From: Nipponacmea schrenckii
Taxonomy: Eukaryota > Mollusca > Gastropoda > Lottiidae
DNA: 64,000 nucleotides
Direction of reading: 5' to 3'
Assembly (NCBI GenBank): GCA_030562195.1
Contig: CM060199.1
Span: 30,462,338 to 30,526,337, forward strand
In this document: positions 49,401 through 63,090 of the stretch, piece by piece
How the letters are laid out: every line of letters begins with the position of its first letter
Position numbering within the stretch: the first letter of the stretch is position 1
Notes under the pieces: generated by a model
The model's input: the letters and a program-made list of their open reading frames with translations, nothing else
Database searches by the model: none
Told to the model about the DNA's origin: nothing
Made by a program: the position numbers and the translations under genes

Positions 49401-52010
49401 TATTATTTTATAGTTACATATCAAGGATTAATGTATAATACATACTGTTTTTGTTATTAAATCAAAAGGATTAGATATGTATATATTATAGTATGAAATC
49501 AAGTATTGGATTTATTTATTATTATTTTATAGTTACATATCAAGGATTAATGTATAATACATACTGTTTTTGTTATTAAATCCAAAGGATTAGATATGTA
49601 TATATTATAGTATGAAATCAAGGATTTGATTTGTTATTATTTTATAGTTACATATCAAGGATTGATGTATAATACATACTGTTTTTGTTATTACATCAAA
49701 AGGATTAGATATGTATATATTATAGTATGAAATCAAGTATTTGATTTATTTGTTATTATTTTATAGTTACATATCAAGGATTAATGTATTATACATACTG
49801 TTTTTGTTGTAAATCAAAAGGATTAGATATGTATATATTATAGTATGAAATCAAGGATTTGATTTATTGTTACATATCAAGGATTAATGTATTATACATA
49901 CTGTTTTTGTTATTAAAACAAAAGGATTAGATATGTATATATTATAGTATAAAATCAAGTATTTGATTTATTTGTTATTATTTTATAGTTACATATCAAG
50001 GATTAATGTATAATACATACTGTTTTTGTTATTAAATCAAAAGGATTAGATATGTTTATATTATAGTATGAAATCAAGTATTTGATTTATTTGTTATTAT
50101 TTTATTGTTACTTATCAAGGATTAATGTATAATACATACTGTTTTTGTTATTTCATCAAAAGGATAAGTATGTATATATTATAGTATGAAATCAAGGATT
50201 TGATTTATTTATTATTTAATAGTTACATATCAAGGATAAATGTATAATACAAACTGTTTTTGTTATTAAATCAAAAGGATTAGATATGTATATATTATAG
50301 TATGAAATCAAGGATTTGATTTATTTGTTATTATTTTATAGTTACATATCAAGGATTAATGTATATATTTGGTGGTTATAATGGAATATATGATGAACAT
50401 TATAATGATGTTTATGCCTTAGACCCGGGTAGGTCAATATCATCATTCCGTTTGTTTGAATTTTTGTGTGGATTTTTTTGCTCTTTTTACATTATTTTGA
50501 GGATGGGCTGAAGTGCAGTTAGTAAAAGCGTTTGAATCTTCCCATGAAGTCATTGGCTTAGTTATAATCAATGCATGGTCATTGGTTTGTTGTAAATAGG
50601 TACTGATAATCAAAAAGACCCTGAGGTATGGCCAAAGATTATCTAGTGGATATGTAGGTTGTTATCTTAGTTTAAAATGATCGTTTCTTTGTTTTCTGTA
50701 ACTTTTAAACTGGGTAACATTCTTCTTTTTTTTAATAGTGAAAATGGAGTGGATAGAAGTTAAAGTAAAAGGTGATCAACCATGTCCCAGAAGAAGACAA
50801 TGTTGTTGTATTATTGGATCTCAAGTTTTCTTGTTTGGTGGCACAAGGTAAGTCATTGTTAACAAATAGTTCTTTTTGCATCATGAAATAATACCTTCTA
50901 CTTCTGCAGGAAAAATTATTTTAAGAAAATGTTACTTTAAATTAAATGAACTAGACGCTTTGTGTTTGTTGTTGATTTTTGAACCCAGCATAAATGACGA
51001 AGGTTTAGCAGGTGGTCAGGAATGATCATGGGTAAGTATTTAAATATTGTGTACAGACAATATCTGTATATACTGTTCTAATTTTCAGTCCAAAAGATCA
51101 ACACACCCACAGAACAGAGAATGATTTATTAGATCATTCAGATCTATATGCATTAGATTTCTGTATGTAAACATTTCCATTCTAGTAGTTTCTATTTTTA
51201 TCAGTAGCTATACTGTCATTATAATGTATTATTGAAAGAACTCATTTTATAATTATAAGTTTTAAATGATTCAATATACAACAGAGCTATATTCTTAACC
51301 CTTTGAACCCTGAGTGTAATTTAGATAGAACGTCATATACCCTGAGCTCCAAGCAATTTTTCTTCATTTGTATGTCGTTAACGTTGTATGACGTCACTTG
51401 ACAACAGACGGTTTACCGGCTCACAGGGTATATGTATACCGGCTTATAGGGTTGAAAGGGTTAATGTGTTTAATTGACATGATTTTTTGTTTGACTATGT
51501 TTCAGCGCCTTCCTTAAAAACTTTATGTCAATTAGCTGTACTAAATTATAAGTTAGATACCAAATGTCTTCCAGTAGATTTAAGGTAGGCCTATGTATCA
51601 TATCAAACTTAGACAAATCTGCAAAAATATTTCAGTTTCTGGGGATTGTAAATTAATTCCCCTTTTGTAACCATGTGTTAAAGACATTATATTCAAGAAA
51701 AGTTACTTTTTCTTCTCTGATTTTTAAGATATGCAATTACCTAAATTTACATAATGTTGAATACTACTTAAACTACCTCAATATTTCATATTTTCAATCG
51801 AACTCGGGTGAGCAGAAATATCTTTGCCAGACAATATATATGAAATATGAATTAATATAACTTGCAAGTTACTTAGAGGAGGCATAATAATGCCAGCTGT
51901 ATTGTTCATTGATTCTGTTATTGGATTATTAATCAATATTTTGTAGATGGGATTTAACTGCCATGACAACCAATAACACTATTAGCAGATCATGTAATAC
52001 CACTGGCTGA
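46416..52010 (+). CDS. KLHDC3: Kelch domain-containing protein 3
   Basis: Ten exons: 46416-46569, 47375-47536, 47829-47944, 48178-48249, 48534-48750, 50342-50428, 50739-50847, 51089-51162, 51506-51584, 51947-52010. All are GT/AG and in phase, giving 377 residues, close to the roughly 380 expected. The protein starts MPLWTIHLEGGPRRVNHAAV. It has a kelch propeller with the double-glycine turns SFGGY, WGGRND, IFGGFE, IFGGRSD, IFGGYN and LFGGT, then a conserved tail, SPSLKTLCQLAVLNY. In vertebrates the family member is a substrate receptor of CUL2 E3 ligases that reads C-terminal glycine degrons; the role here is inferred. The start context is TTGCCATGC. Intron 5 (48751-50341) contains an unusual minisatellite built from the exon 6 acceptor. 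The last coded residue is Gly. Confidence 0.95.
48000..48125 (-). repeat. Fragment of mollusc microsatellite-bearing repeat in KLHDC3 intron
   Basis: 'taatatgagttattgcccttgttctttaa', 'cagcttgtaaacattctaga' and 'gtctgcagtgggcatata' match the minus orientation of the family at 34624-35651. Confidence 0.5.
48930..50360 (+). repeat. Intronic minisatellite repeating a splice acceptor and exon start
   Basis: A unit of about 115-120 bp, about a dozen copies, runs directly into KLHDC3 exon 6. It contains 'ttgttattattttatag', 'ttacatatcaaggattaatg', 'tataatacatactgtttttg' and 'ggattagatatgtatatatt'. The first two segments are the real 3' splice site and the first 20 bases of exon 6 (50342 onward). 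At least seven intronic copies keep the AG (near 49291, 49411, 49531, 49646, 49765, 49987 and 50221). Others have ATTG in its place. The copies leave the exon sequence after 'aatgtata'. Confidence 0.9.
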
Positions 52011-53362
52011 CTGAAGTTTATAGTGATTTCCAATGGTACCATTAGATATATCTGTAGTAAGAATCACAGTTACTGGTATATTGAATGATATATGGTTTAA
52101 AATGGATGGGGTCCATGCAATAGGTTGTTAACATGATGAATACTGGTTAAAATGAATTTCACACTTTAGTAATATTGTCTTGATAATATAAACCCAATAT
52201 CCCCAGCCCTATATTTTGGAAGTTGTTATATTTTTTTCAATAATAAGTATTCAAGATGCCCTTTTATATGTAGGGCTTGACAAAAATTATCTTGCTTCTA
52301 CAGAACCTTAAGACTAAAAAGAACTTTAAAAAAAACGGTGTTATAATTTAACTATGTCAAAATGGGAATGTACTGTACATGGTTTAGTATTAATCTATAT
52401 ATTCAGCACCAATATTGCTCATTTTTAAAACCACATTCATCCAATATTTGGTTTACTAGCAGGTAGAGTACAATTCTTGCAAGTCACAACACTGTCAAGA
52501 ATTCAAATCCACTGTCAGAATCCACTGCAGGAATTATTAGGCTTATTATACTAAAGTGAAATTGTAAACTTTGCAAGATCACAATTGCCTTTGATATTTT
52601 CCCATTTTTAGATTTTTAACACTTATTTTCGAAATTTATTATAGTTAATATTATTTATTATATGCATAGATATTTTAAACATGAATTCTTTTTACTAAAC
52701 AAATTCAACATAGTAACTGTGTATTGATGTCCAAGGTTATGTTACAGTAACGTCTAAATTCTTTTACCCCTCTTCAAGTGGGTAATGTTTTTAATAGGAA
52801 AAACAAAAATTACTGGGATTAATATTTAGATTAAAGAAGACCTGACTGGGCTATAAATGTGTGTTGAATCTATCAATGGCAAGCCATCTTACTAGTAGAT
52901 ACACAATAAGAACTATTTTAGATCAGCTGGAAGATCCAACACATACAGTGTAACCAGCTATTCTCATGTCTACAATAGTCAACATCTCCACATCATTAAA
53001 ATGATTTTATCTCTTTTGCGGTAAAAAGCAATTAGTATTTACTACTTAGGATGTAGGTCAGTTGGTCACAGTAAGCTTGGTGACCAGAAATATGACCACC
53101 TTAATGTCCAGTACTGTGACCTTTTCACTTTGTGTCTATATTACTGTGACCATGTTACCATGCACCATAAATTAATTTTCTTTATGGACACAAACAGACC
53201 ATACATTCAGACAAAGATTTTTTGTAAGCAAAGATAAATATAAAACAAATTTTTTAAATAATATATCTTTATGCGACAAATGAAATAGGTCCAACAAATA
53301 ACTTGTGGCACCATCTGTTTACGTATGAAAGGGTGATAACTGTTCTAGAGAGTGTAATCGTT
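52011..53362. other. Convergent 3' ends of KLHDC3 and PSMA6
   Basis: About 1.35 kb without coding exons. It must hold both 3' untranslated regions. No repeat was recognised. Confidence 0.5.
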
Positions 53363-55748
53363 TTAGTCTTTTTCAGCTATAGCTAGTAAATGAGCATCTA
53401 TTTCTTCTTCTGAAAGAACCCTGAAATACATGATAAACATTTGAACATACAAGAAAACTATGTGAAGGTGTAGGATGTTTTAAATTTAAAAAAAACAGAT
53501 ATTGTCATATAAGGGGAATGTCTTACAAAGTCTATTCAGAAGTTTCAAAAGTATTACTCATATTTAGGCATAAAAACATAAAATTTCTATGAACATGGAT
53601 ATTGTTTGGCCAGATTGAAATGTCAAACACTGTGTTAATGTATCTGCAGTTATTTGCCATTGTGGTATCTATATCCAAGTAAAAATTGACTGAGAAATTG
53701 TGATGCTTGCTTTTAGAGCTAGAAAAATAGAATTGTTGTTATAATATTTACTTGAATCTAGTATGATCTTTAGAGACAACACCAACTTCAATTTCAGCTG
53801 CTTTAAAATCAGCTGATAGTACTGTTGATAAACAAGTTATAGCTGTCTGAAAGGTTAAAACGGAATATATTTAGACAATGAAAACAAGGAAAAGATCATG
53901 GAATTTGAAATAGATATAAGCATATTTCTATACTCAATATAAAACACATTTATAAAATACAGATTTACACAATAGGTGTGAAAACCACCAATCTCAAAAC
54001 CTCAACTGAATTCAATGGAAGCAGGTATTACTTACTTCTACTGTGTCATTAAATGAAAGTTCTTGTTTCTTCTTGATCTTTTTTTCTAGAAAACTATTAG
54101 CTTCTAGCTGTTTGACACCAGCTGACGTAGCTTTAAAACCATAATAATAACCAGCTGGGTCAGTTCTATACACTAATGGTCCCATTTCATCATCATAACC
54201 AATTAATATCATACCTGTAACAAGTAAACATTATGCTTTAAAAATTTCAAGATCTCACACAAAAAGTGCCATCTAGAATTAAAGATTTTATTGAATTTTG
54301 ATTGGAGTGAATTTGTTCCGTGGTTTATGATGTCTTAATTTCATACTTTTGGGAACTTAGCCTAAGTATTGCCCTTAAGTTATTATCTCCGTCTCAGACA
54401 AAAATATTATGCATTTGTATGTTATCAAAGATACTACTTAGCCAAATAAGTCTTTCTTCATCAACCATTTACTAATAATTACTCAGTTAATGGATATATC
54501 AAATTATATAGTGATTCTACTCTTTAGTCGTGGTAAATCCAACTGATGAATACTCCTATGGATCAAGCTTGAGAAGTTAAATTTCATGTCCATTCTGAGA
54601 GATTCTTTAAACTTCTTGTACTTACAACAACCAAGAGGTCGCATCTCAGCACTTTGTGTGTAGACTTGATTAATGTCAGCCATACGTTTCACTAACATAT
54701 CAACTGGTATCTCATAACCATAGGTATATTTCCATTTAGCTGCTTCATATCGGGCTCTTTGTACTTGTGATTTACTATCAGCTAAAAACAGACATTTTTC
54801 TAATGATTCTTCTTATGACTTTTTACCTTACCAAATGTAATGTATAGGGTGATAAATGTTTCCCCTTGCCGAGTTTCTTAAAATATGATGATATTTTAGT
54901 TCTATAATTTGTAGTCACAGATTCAAATTGTTTGATAAAAGGTAAGATAATGATGATGATGATGATGATGATGATAATAATAATAATGTCTACCTATCAT
55001 TCCAGTCATAACACATCCTATTTTTTCTGTCAGTTGAAATAAGTGGGTTACTGTGTCAGCATCTAATAACTTGTCCTATAATAAATAAAAACTCTATTTT
55101 GTGATTAAGTAAACAGAACTATACTCTCAATCAAAATCAAAAATGAAGCATTCACAATTATTCAAATACATTTTGAGATAAGCAAATACATGATTTAGGA
55201 CTGTGCCACAACACTTTATTATACATCAGATTTTGGGTTAACCATATTAGAAATTATATGAACTGTATGTAGCATAGTTAGCAAAAGGTGCTTCAGAGTA
55301 AGCAGAGAAACAATGACTCCTCATTTGTTGAGTATTTGACTTCTAATGAAACGGAAAGAGAAAGTTGATTTATTCAACAAACTTACTGGAACTTTCTTTT
55401 GAGTAACAACAACAGCAGAATCTTTACCTCGAACAGCTACTGATGTTAAACCACCTTGATTCACTGCTTTAAATGCATATTCTAAAAATACGCATAAATT
55501 TAAAATGCTGATTATAAGCTCATTCAAAAATTGAAACACAATTAAAAACTAGTTATTTTTCGATTTTTCATCGGACACAACTTGAAAGGAACCAGATCAA
55601 ATAATGACATCAATCAAAGTAAGTAAAGTCGGAATCTGCAAAACTGAGACACCAAAATAAAAAAATACTTACCGACTTGGTACAGTCGCCCTTCGGGTGA
55701 AAATACAGTTATGTACCGATCAAACCCAGCACTACTTCCACGAGACAT
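53363..55748 (-). CDS. PSMA6: 20S proteasome subunit alpha type-6
   Basis: Seven exons: 55673-55748, 55387-55481, 54994-55075, 54626-54781, 54036-54214, 53752-53846 and 53363-53420. They join in phase to 246 residues, the usual length. It is a structural subunit of the outer alpha ring of the proteasome, in cytosol and nucleus. The N-terminus [20 protein letters not shown] and the following YQVEYAFKAV form the alpha-type signature. [35 protein letters not shown] and [12 protein letters not shown] follow human alpha-6 closely. Like other alpha subunits it has no catalytic N-terminal threonine. It is divergent from SLC35B2, with 817 bp between the two start codons, so they may share a promoter region. 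No lesion seen. Confidence 0.97.
54480..54612. repeat. MITE-like fragment in PSMA6 intron
   Basis: Diverged match to the element at 36384-36681, sharing 'aatggatatatc', 'ttctttagtc', 'taaatc.aac.atgaata' and 'tttcat..ccattctgaga'. It ends just before exon 4. Confidence 0.4.
54949..54987. repeat. (GAT)n/(AAT)n microsatellite
   Basis: About nine GAT units run into four AAT units, in PSMA6 intron 3, about 10 bp from the exon 3 donor. Confidence 0.8.
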
Positions 55749-56565
55749 TCTTTAAGAGTCTCAAGATGACTAAGTAAAATTTTGTGACAGAAAACTACTA
55801 AGTTTGTAATGTGACAAAGCTATTTCTAATGCCTGTGGTGATGTTGTTTAAATTTCCTCCCAAATAAAATTGTAAACGAAACTGAAATTTGAAACACAAC
55901 CATTAATGTGTTACAAATAGTTAAAAAGATTTGTTTTTTTTTCTTATATTGATGTGTTTAATAAATTTCTCAAGAAAATTAAGCGTAGTTTGAACATAAA
56001 TATTTTCGTTTAATGCAAAATTGATTATGAACGAAACCAAAATATGGTTTCGGCTCAAAATGTAAACATAGACACAATTGTCCAGATTTATGAAATTGTA
56101 ATTAATGTCGTTGATCTAGTTGATCAAGACTATTTAACACGTGACTTTCAGCTATTTACACCGGATGTCTGATTCTTCACATCGATTATTTTTGACACGA
56201 AAGCAAATTTTCAAATGCCCTAAGCTTATCAAGATAGTTTAGATAGGTAAGATAATTTTATTTTGTCAGAAAGTAGACGTAGCCCTAAAGAGCAGTCTAA
56301 TGTAAATCTGTTTTGTGACTCTTATGTTATTTGGAAGTGGACTGGTATTCACATGTTGACTTCTTCAGACTTAAAAAATTTTGACACTGACATTAACCAT
56401 TTGAGCCAATTTGGCATAAGACTAAAATTGTGAAACAAAGATACATGTGTTTGATTGTTATTTCAGTAATTTACTGTAAATTAATTGAGTGTAGAATTTA
56501 TACCTTTTTTTTTCTGCTGCCAATTATTCTTAATATCAATATCAGATTGATATTCAAAACTGAAA
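55749..56565. promoter_or_regulatory. Divergent promoter region, PSMA6 / SLC35B2
   Basis: This 817-bp interval between opposite start codons should hold both promoters and 5' untranslated regions. No TATA box or initiator could be assigned with confidence. An untranslated SLC35B2 exon could end near 56246 ('gatag/gtaagataa'). Confidence 0.45.
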
Positions 56566-59500
56566 ATGCCTCCGGCACCATTTAAAAGCAGACTGACCTA
56601 TGGAATTCTGAAAAACTCAAATTTATCGACGGCAGTAAGGTATAATATGTTATGTTACTTATTCCATTCTCCCTTCTGGGTTTTCCTAATAACGCAACAT
56701 TTGAAAATATTATTGTGAATATTATATCTACTTGTGTACAAAAAGATTATCGATTAAATTTTTGTGGAATTAAAGTCATAAAATGGTTTGATTATGTTAT
56801 CTATTGGAATGCTATTTTATTCTGTGGAAAAATGTATTTTGCTAACAAGACATCAATGATGTGATTGACCTAAAGCAATTTAACATCAAGTTACTGTTAT
56901 AAAATTATCATTATCAAACATGTTGTGAATTCTACCTGAAAATACTTTGTAAATATGCTATTGAATATGAAGTTGTTATGAAGGGTTAATTCTTTCAAGT
57001 CAGCAACCTTAACTAGTTTTGGTGTTGGACCTCATTTTGTACGGGAAACCTTGTGAATTCTTAAGATGTATTTCTCCACATCAGACATTTATTTTACTTA
57101 ATTCCCATATCCCATGAAACATAACAAACCTAAACAACTTGATGTTAATTTAATGAGAGTGTTTTAGTTTAGTTAAAACTTTCAAATAAGTCAAGGGACA
57201 CATTTCTAAGGATTTTGGTAGCAGTACCGTAGTGAGTTTTCAAAAATTTATTCCCAAATATTTTTCTTCCTCTAAAAAATCCAGAATGCCCCTTTAATGT
57301 GGTATTGGTGTAACACATGAAAGCACTTTCCCCCAATGTGAACACAGCTTAGATATTGTGTTCAACAGATCACAATAACTACTCAAACTGAAACATTAAA
57401 CCTGCTCATTAAAATTATTGATACAAAATACTTTACAGTATATGATTATATGTGATTGTTGATGAGTTCTGAATTATATAGTTGAGGCTTCCATTAGATT
57501 TTATCTACTGCATTATTATTCATTAAATAACTTTGCTCCATTATTCTCATATAATTATCTCTATCATGCACATATATTGTGTTAAGTCAAAGATTAATGG
57601 ATCTAAAGTTATCATTTGTAGATTGGTAAAGTATTAACCCTATATAAGAGTATCAAATGATAAGCGTTATATTTCTTCTAACTAAACTATGAACACCAAA
57701 ATTGTTTTTGTCTTTGTGGTGATTTTTTTTAAAAATTTCTGATTTTTCAGTAATACCGGTACTAATGTTTTTTGTTTTTTTTGCAATATTTCTGCTGTTA
57801 ATTAAGCATAAGAGATTCAATGTTATGACAATAACAAGCAAACATTAAAAAAAAAGTATTGGTTTTGCTTTTGTCTCTTTAAGTTCGAAATCATTATTGA
57901 AAAAGCCTAAGATTTAGTCTGTACTCCAGCTTAAATCAATCAGAGGTTTAGAGGACTACAGCTCATTTGGGTACAATTTATTTTGAATACTAGTGTAAGT
58001 AAGCAAAATATTCTTAGTAGAAGTTTAAAATCACTCTTTTTAATGAGGATTTGGTTTGAATTTTCCGATTTAGAATTTGTTGATTTATTTTTTCAGTATG
58101 ATGTCTATTGGTATTGTAACGATATTATTAGGGTTGTTACCATATATTATCGGGAGTGAAGAAGGTGGAGATGCGAATAATAAGATGTTTGCCGGTATTT
58201 TGGAGTTCTGGCCAGCTAGATTAGCTCTCAATATACTGGGATATGGAACGTTCTTTGTACCTGGATACTTTTTGATCAAATATTTAAGAACAATTAATTA
58301 CAATGACAAAACAGGTAAAGGATATTTTTGTTAAATGCTTTTAAGCTCAATCTCAGATGTACTCAGCACTTTTTAAGAATTCAAAGATGACTTCAAAGTC
58401 TCATTCAATTCAATAGAAATTTACTGTAAGAAGTTCAGTACTTACAACTAGTAGAATAAATGTCCTTCATCCTTTCTTATTACAAATTTTTAACATGAGC
58501 ACTGCTTATAACATGACAATAGAAAACTCGTATATTTCTTTCTACTTTAAGGTTCTGGTTGTTTCTCTAATTTTCTTAAATTATGTGTTTTTGGAAAAGA
58601 AAATGATCAAATCATTGTGGATGAAGGAATTAAAAAACCAGTGACAACTGAGCCATCAAATTATCATGGAGGATTGAATTTATTGTTCTGTTTTGTTGGT
58701 TTACAAGGTTCTTATTTAACATGGGGAGTGCTTCAAGAAAGGATCATGAAACACCAATATGGTGAAACTGCTACTGAGAAAGGGGAACTTTTTAAAAATT
58801 CACAGTTTCTCGTGTTCATCAATCGAATTTTAGCCTTAGCCATTTCTGGGATTGTGTTATTATTGAGAAAACAACCCAGACATACTGCACCGTTATATAA
58901 ATATTCCTACTGCTCTATTTCTAACATTATGAGCAGTTGGTTTCAATATGAAGCGCTGAAATTTGTGAGTTTTCCTACCCAAGTCTTAGCCAAGGCCTCT
59001 AAAGTCATACCAGTGATGCTGATGGGAAAAGTAGTTTCAAAGAAATCTTACGAATATTATGAATACATTACTGCTCTTATGATTTCTGTAGGTGTCAGTT
59101 TGTTTTTACTTACGAATTCTGATTCATCGAAACCTAGTAGTAGAGTAACCACTGTATCAGGCGTCATACTTTTAATTGGTTACATGTTATTTGACAGTTT
59201 TACATCCAACTGGCAAGGTGAATTATTCTCCAAACACAAAATGTCTTCCATTCAAATGATGGCTGGTGTGAACTTGTTTTCCTGTATTCTTACGTCATTG
59301 TCTCTAATTGAACAAGGTGGATTCTTTAGTGCATCTGCTTTTATGTTCCGACATCCAGACTTTGTTGTTCATGCTGTTGTATTAAGTATTTGTTCTGCAA
59401 CTGGACAACTGTTCATTTTCCATACAATTTCATCCTTCGGTGCTGTGACATTTGTTATTATTATGACAATGCGACAAGGATTTGCCATTTTGTTATCATG

Positions 59501-59642
59501 TTTGATTTACAGACATCCTGTCACATTGACAGGATTATTGGGAATACTAATAGTTTTCAGTGCCTTATATCTACGCATTTATGCCAATCAAAGAAAGCGG
59601 GCATTAAAGCAAAAACAACAAACAAATACGACAAAAGTGTGA
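56566..59642 (+). CDS. SLC35B2: PAPS transporter 1 (adenosine 3'-phospho 5'-phosphosulfate)
   Basis: Exons 56566-56639, 58097-58314 and 58552-59642 join in phase to 460 residues. It is a Golgi multi-span antiporter that brings the sulfate donor PAPS into the lumen for sulfation of glycans and proteins. Diagnostic stretches include [63 protein letters not shown] and [13 protein letters not shown]. The C-terminus ...KV agrees with the human protein. Exon 1 ([20 protein letters not shown]) rests on phase and splice sites only; a start at the ATG pair at 58098-58103 is the alternative. Most of the protein lies in one long third exon. AATAAA at 59820 is a possible poly(A) signal. Confidence 0.94.
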
Positions 59643-62530
59643 ATATAAAGCATGGTATCCATGGTATCTTTTTGGCCACATTTTTAATATCTATTCTTAA
59701 TATCTAGCCCTTGATACTGCAGCACAATTTCCTGTTTTACTTTATTAATTTAGATTTTACTTCTCTACCATTTTTTATTATTCTTACAAGTAGGCCCTAT
59801 TGTGTGAAGAAGCTTTAATAATAAATGAAATATTATTTTCATATCAAAATTCAAATGAATAAGGAATAACACATTTTAATTTGTCCATACAATTTGATTT
59901 CAGTGGAGCACCAATAAGAAAGTGTTACTTTTATCTAGAATTATGACTGTTTAGTAAGATTGAATGAGGGCAGGGAATGTGTAAGACAAGAGGAATTAAT
60001 ATGTTAAAAATGGGGAAAATTGTGGAGCTGTATCACCAGAATGTTTTACAGCCTTACAGTTATTTGATGGATCAAAATATCAATGTCCATGATCTATCAA
60101 TATATTGTTAACTGTTATTGTATTATTTTGGTGATTTATCCCTTTTTTTTCAAAGGCAAAATGTTTCATATGTACAATAAGTGGAAGTTATTATATAATC
60201 TTTCACATTCGCTTGGAAGGAATTAAACACATTTTATAGCAATTGATTATTATCACTAAATACACGTCTGCTAGCCTTAAAGGCAAACCTTTTGAAAATA
60301 ATCAAACAGGAAAAGTGATAATAATTATGTCGACCGACAATATGTACTGCATATAAAACACATCTAGTGAATTTTAATATAATGAAGGCTCCTTTGTGTG
60401 GGTAGACAATATGTATATCATATTTATGTATTTATGGGATTGCAAGATCTTTTCTAAAAATCTTATGTGTCATAGACACTGATGAGATCATTTTGCACAA
60501 TTTCAATTTTTTCCAAGCATTTTGATTCCAGCAATAAAGTCTTTAATGCAAAGTCTTTATGTGATATACAAAATTTTTTGATCAGTGACATAAAAAAAAC
60601 ATTTAGTTCAAGTGGAATTGCAGGAGACACAGACAGTATCAGCGTCCTTAATACACATATAGATTTTTAGAAAAGCTTCAATCCCTTTTATAGCAAGCAT
60701 GTATTTCAACTAAAAGCTCTGGGATCAACTATTTTACATTACTTTATATACTCATGAAATTAAGATTAATTTCCATTTGAGCTCTTTCTGATAATAGCAA
60801 GATCAAGTTTAAATGAATAATGTATTTCGCAAACATCTATATATGGCAGCATATATTTATTTTGTCAATCATATCATTGTAGAATGCAAAACTAAATTCT
60901 TTCTTGTCAATCATTTTAATATTTTATTCGAAGTTTCTTTAAAGAGGCTTGTTATGAGAATTAATTCAAATAATGCATATAAACACAAATTGGAAAATTT
61001 ATTCTGAAAAGAGATGTGTATGGTGATAAAAAGCCCAATAAACAACTTGCCCTTGTATTGTATTATTTAAGTATTTGAGAAATCCTAGTACCGATACCAA
61101 GTAATTTATTTTTTTTTTAACTAGTACCGGTAGATGTGCCAGATATAATTATATTATATTGTTATGGAATCTCATTTAACATGTTACTTCTTGTATTTAT
61201 TTAGATATTAATATTTTATATATGTGGGTTCATTATTTTGTAACAGTACCAAAGTTTGGGGTACCTTTATGTTATATATTTCAATGATTTTCGGCTTGTA
61301 GATAAAATAATATATAAATTATTATTTCTGTAAAGACACTAAACAGTATTTTTTTTATATTAAAACAAATATCGGTTTATTATATGTTTTGCATTCTGTC
61401 AATAGAGATTTTATATGCTCACAACCTTGAAAATTTAGACTCAAGGTGATAAATATGAATGAGCCCCCAATGACTGATTAAAATTTGAATGTTTAGGACA
61501 TACATAACTATGCTTTTGATCAAATAAAAGGGGTGCATATAGATTTTAACCAGGTAGATTGGTATGAAGGGTACACATTATACATGCCTGTGGATTGCAT
61601 TTTGAAATATAGGAATACGGTATCTGTCAGTGTTTTGTTTAACTTTGATAAGAAAGGTCTTGACTTGTGAAGAAAATGTGACAAATAAAAAAGTTTAGTT
61701 GCATCTTCTAGAGTCATGTACCCTCATTTCTTATGATATATAACGTAGAGCATATGACATGATACAACCGTAAGTATAGATGTCTTATTATATATGTCTG
61801 TAGATTACTTCAATGTCAAACTTCACTAAGGATGCAGGCTGGAGATGAAGAGCACAGCATTAATCTCTCAACAATATGTTTTCATTTTTTTTTAAATATT
61901 TCCATAATTAAGTGTACTAGTACATATATAACACCTGGAGACATATTTTATATATGGGCAACTAAACATATTTTCATTAATAATTTTGAAAAGAAAGTCA
62001 TTCTCAGTGTATTTGTAAAGTAACACCTGGACATTTGTACTTGGAAGGAGGTATGTACAACTTCAATGTGACAACACAAGGTGGCTCATAAAAAAAAACA
62101 CCATATGTTTTCTACTGAAGATTTTAATTAATATTTACTGTAGAAGAAAATTAAATTTTTTAGGTTTTCAGCAACTCTTCTGTTATAAATGCTAACCAAT
62201 TGAAGTTATAGTTTCAAAGCTTTCTTCACAGGTTCTTCTTGGCACATAACCAGAAGATTTTGTCCTCATTCATGTATGGTATATGGTACATTTGGCTGTT
62301 ATAAGATGGTACCATATCTGTTTTTGGTGGAAACTAAAACAGTAGAAATTGCATGATTTGGTTATTTTTTGATTATCAATATAGTGTTTTGTTGATCAAT
62401 AGTTGACAATAACCAAACAATCTATATGATCAACAATGATTAGGGTTCACATGTTGACAAATTTAATTTCATCCATGACCCTATCAGAAATATTTGATGT
62501 AAATTTTTTTTTTAATTGGAGTAATTTGTT
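59643..62530. other. 3' flank of SLC35B2, no gene seen
   Basis: AT-rich. Frames of 60-65 codons are without domains. Candidate poly(A) signals follow SLC35B2. No repeat family was recognised. Confidence 0.45.
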
Positions 62531-63090
62531 ATACGCCCACATTATAATGTAGTATATTGTCATCACCCCTGTCTGTCCGTCGGCCCGTCAGTAATTGGTT
62601 GTGAATGATATAGAGACTACGATGTTTGTTGGATTTGAATGAAACTTTCTGTGATCATGTATATTGATGAGATCTCGGACAAGTTCGAAAGTGGCGATTT
62701 TTCGATGAACGGTTTTTGAGTTATTGTACTTGACTTAGTAAAAACGCGTTAAAATTGGCTTGTGAACGCGATAGAGACTACAGTTTTCAATGGATTTAAA
62801 TGAAACTTGCTGAGATAATTTATTTTGAAGTGATCGAAATTGGAGATTTTTTCGATTGAATGGTTTTTGAATTATTGCCTTTGCTCTTAAATCGCGTCAA
62901 AATTGGCTTGTGAACGCGATAGAGACTACAGTTTTCATCGGTTTTGAATGATACTTGTGATACTGTGATGAGATGAGATATAATGATGAGAACTTGGATA
63001 AGACCTAAATAATGTTATTTTAGAGTTTCTGCTACGTTAAAACAGAAAATATATTTTAAAGTTGGGCGTATCTTGCTAGACAACCACTTG
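62531..63090 (-). mobile_element. Mollusc microsatellite-bearing repeat, diverged subfamily, inverted copy
   Basis: Starts 'atacgcccacattataatg', then a short GTCC tract ('ctgtctgtccgtcggcccg'), three ~120-bp sub-repeats with 'cgcgatagagactacagttttca', and ends 'gttgggcgtatcttgctagacaacc'. Its last 80 bp are the inverse of 63397-63468. Confidence 0.7.

Noticed and set aside
59390..59707. 105-codon frame within SLC35B2 exon 3
   Set aside because: Alternative-frame shadow of the transporter coding sequence.
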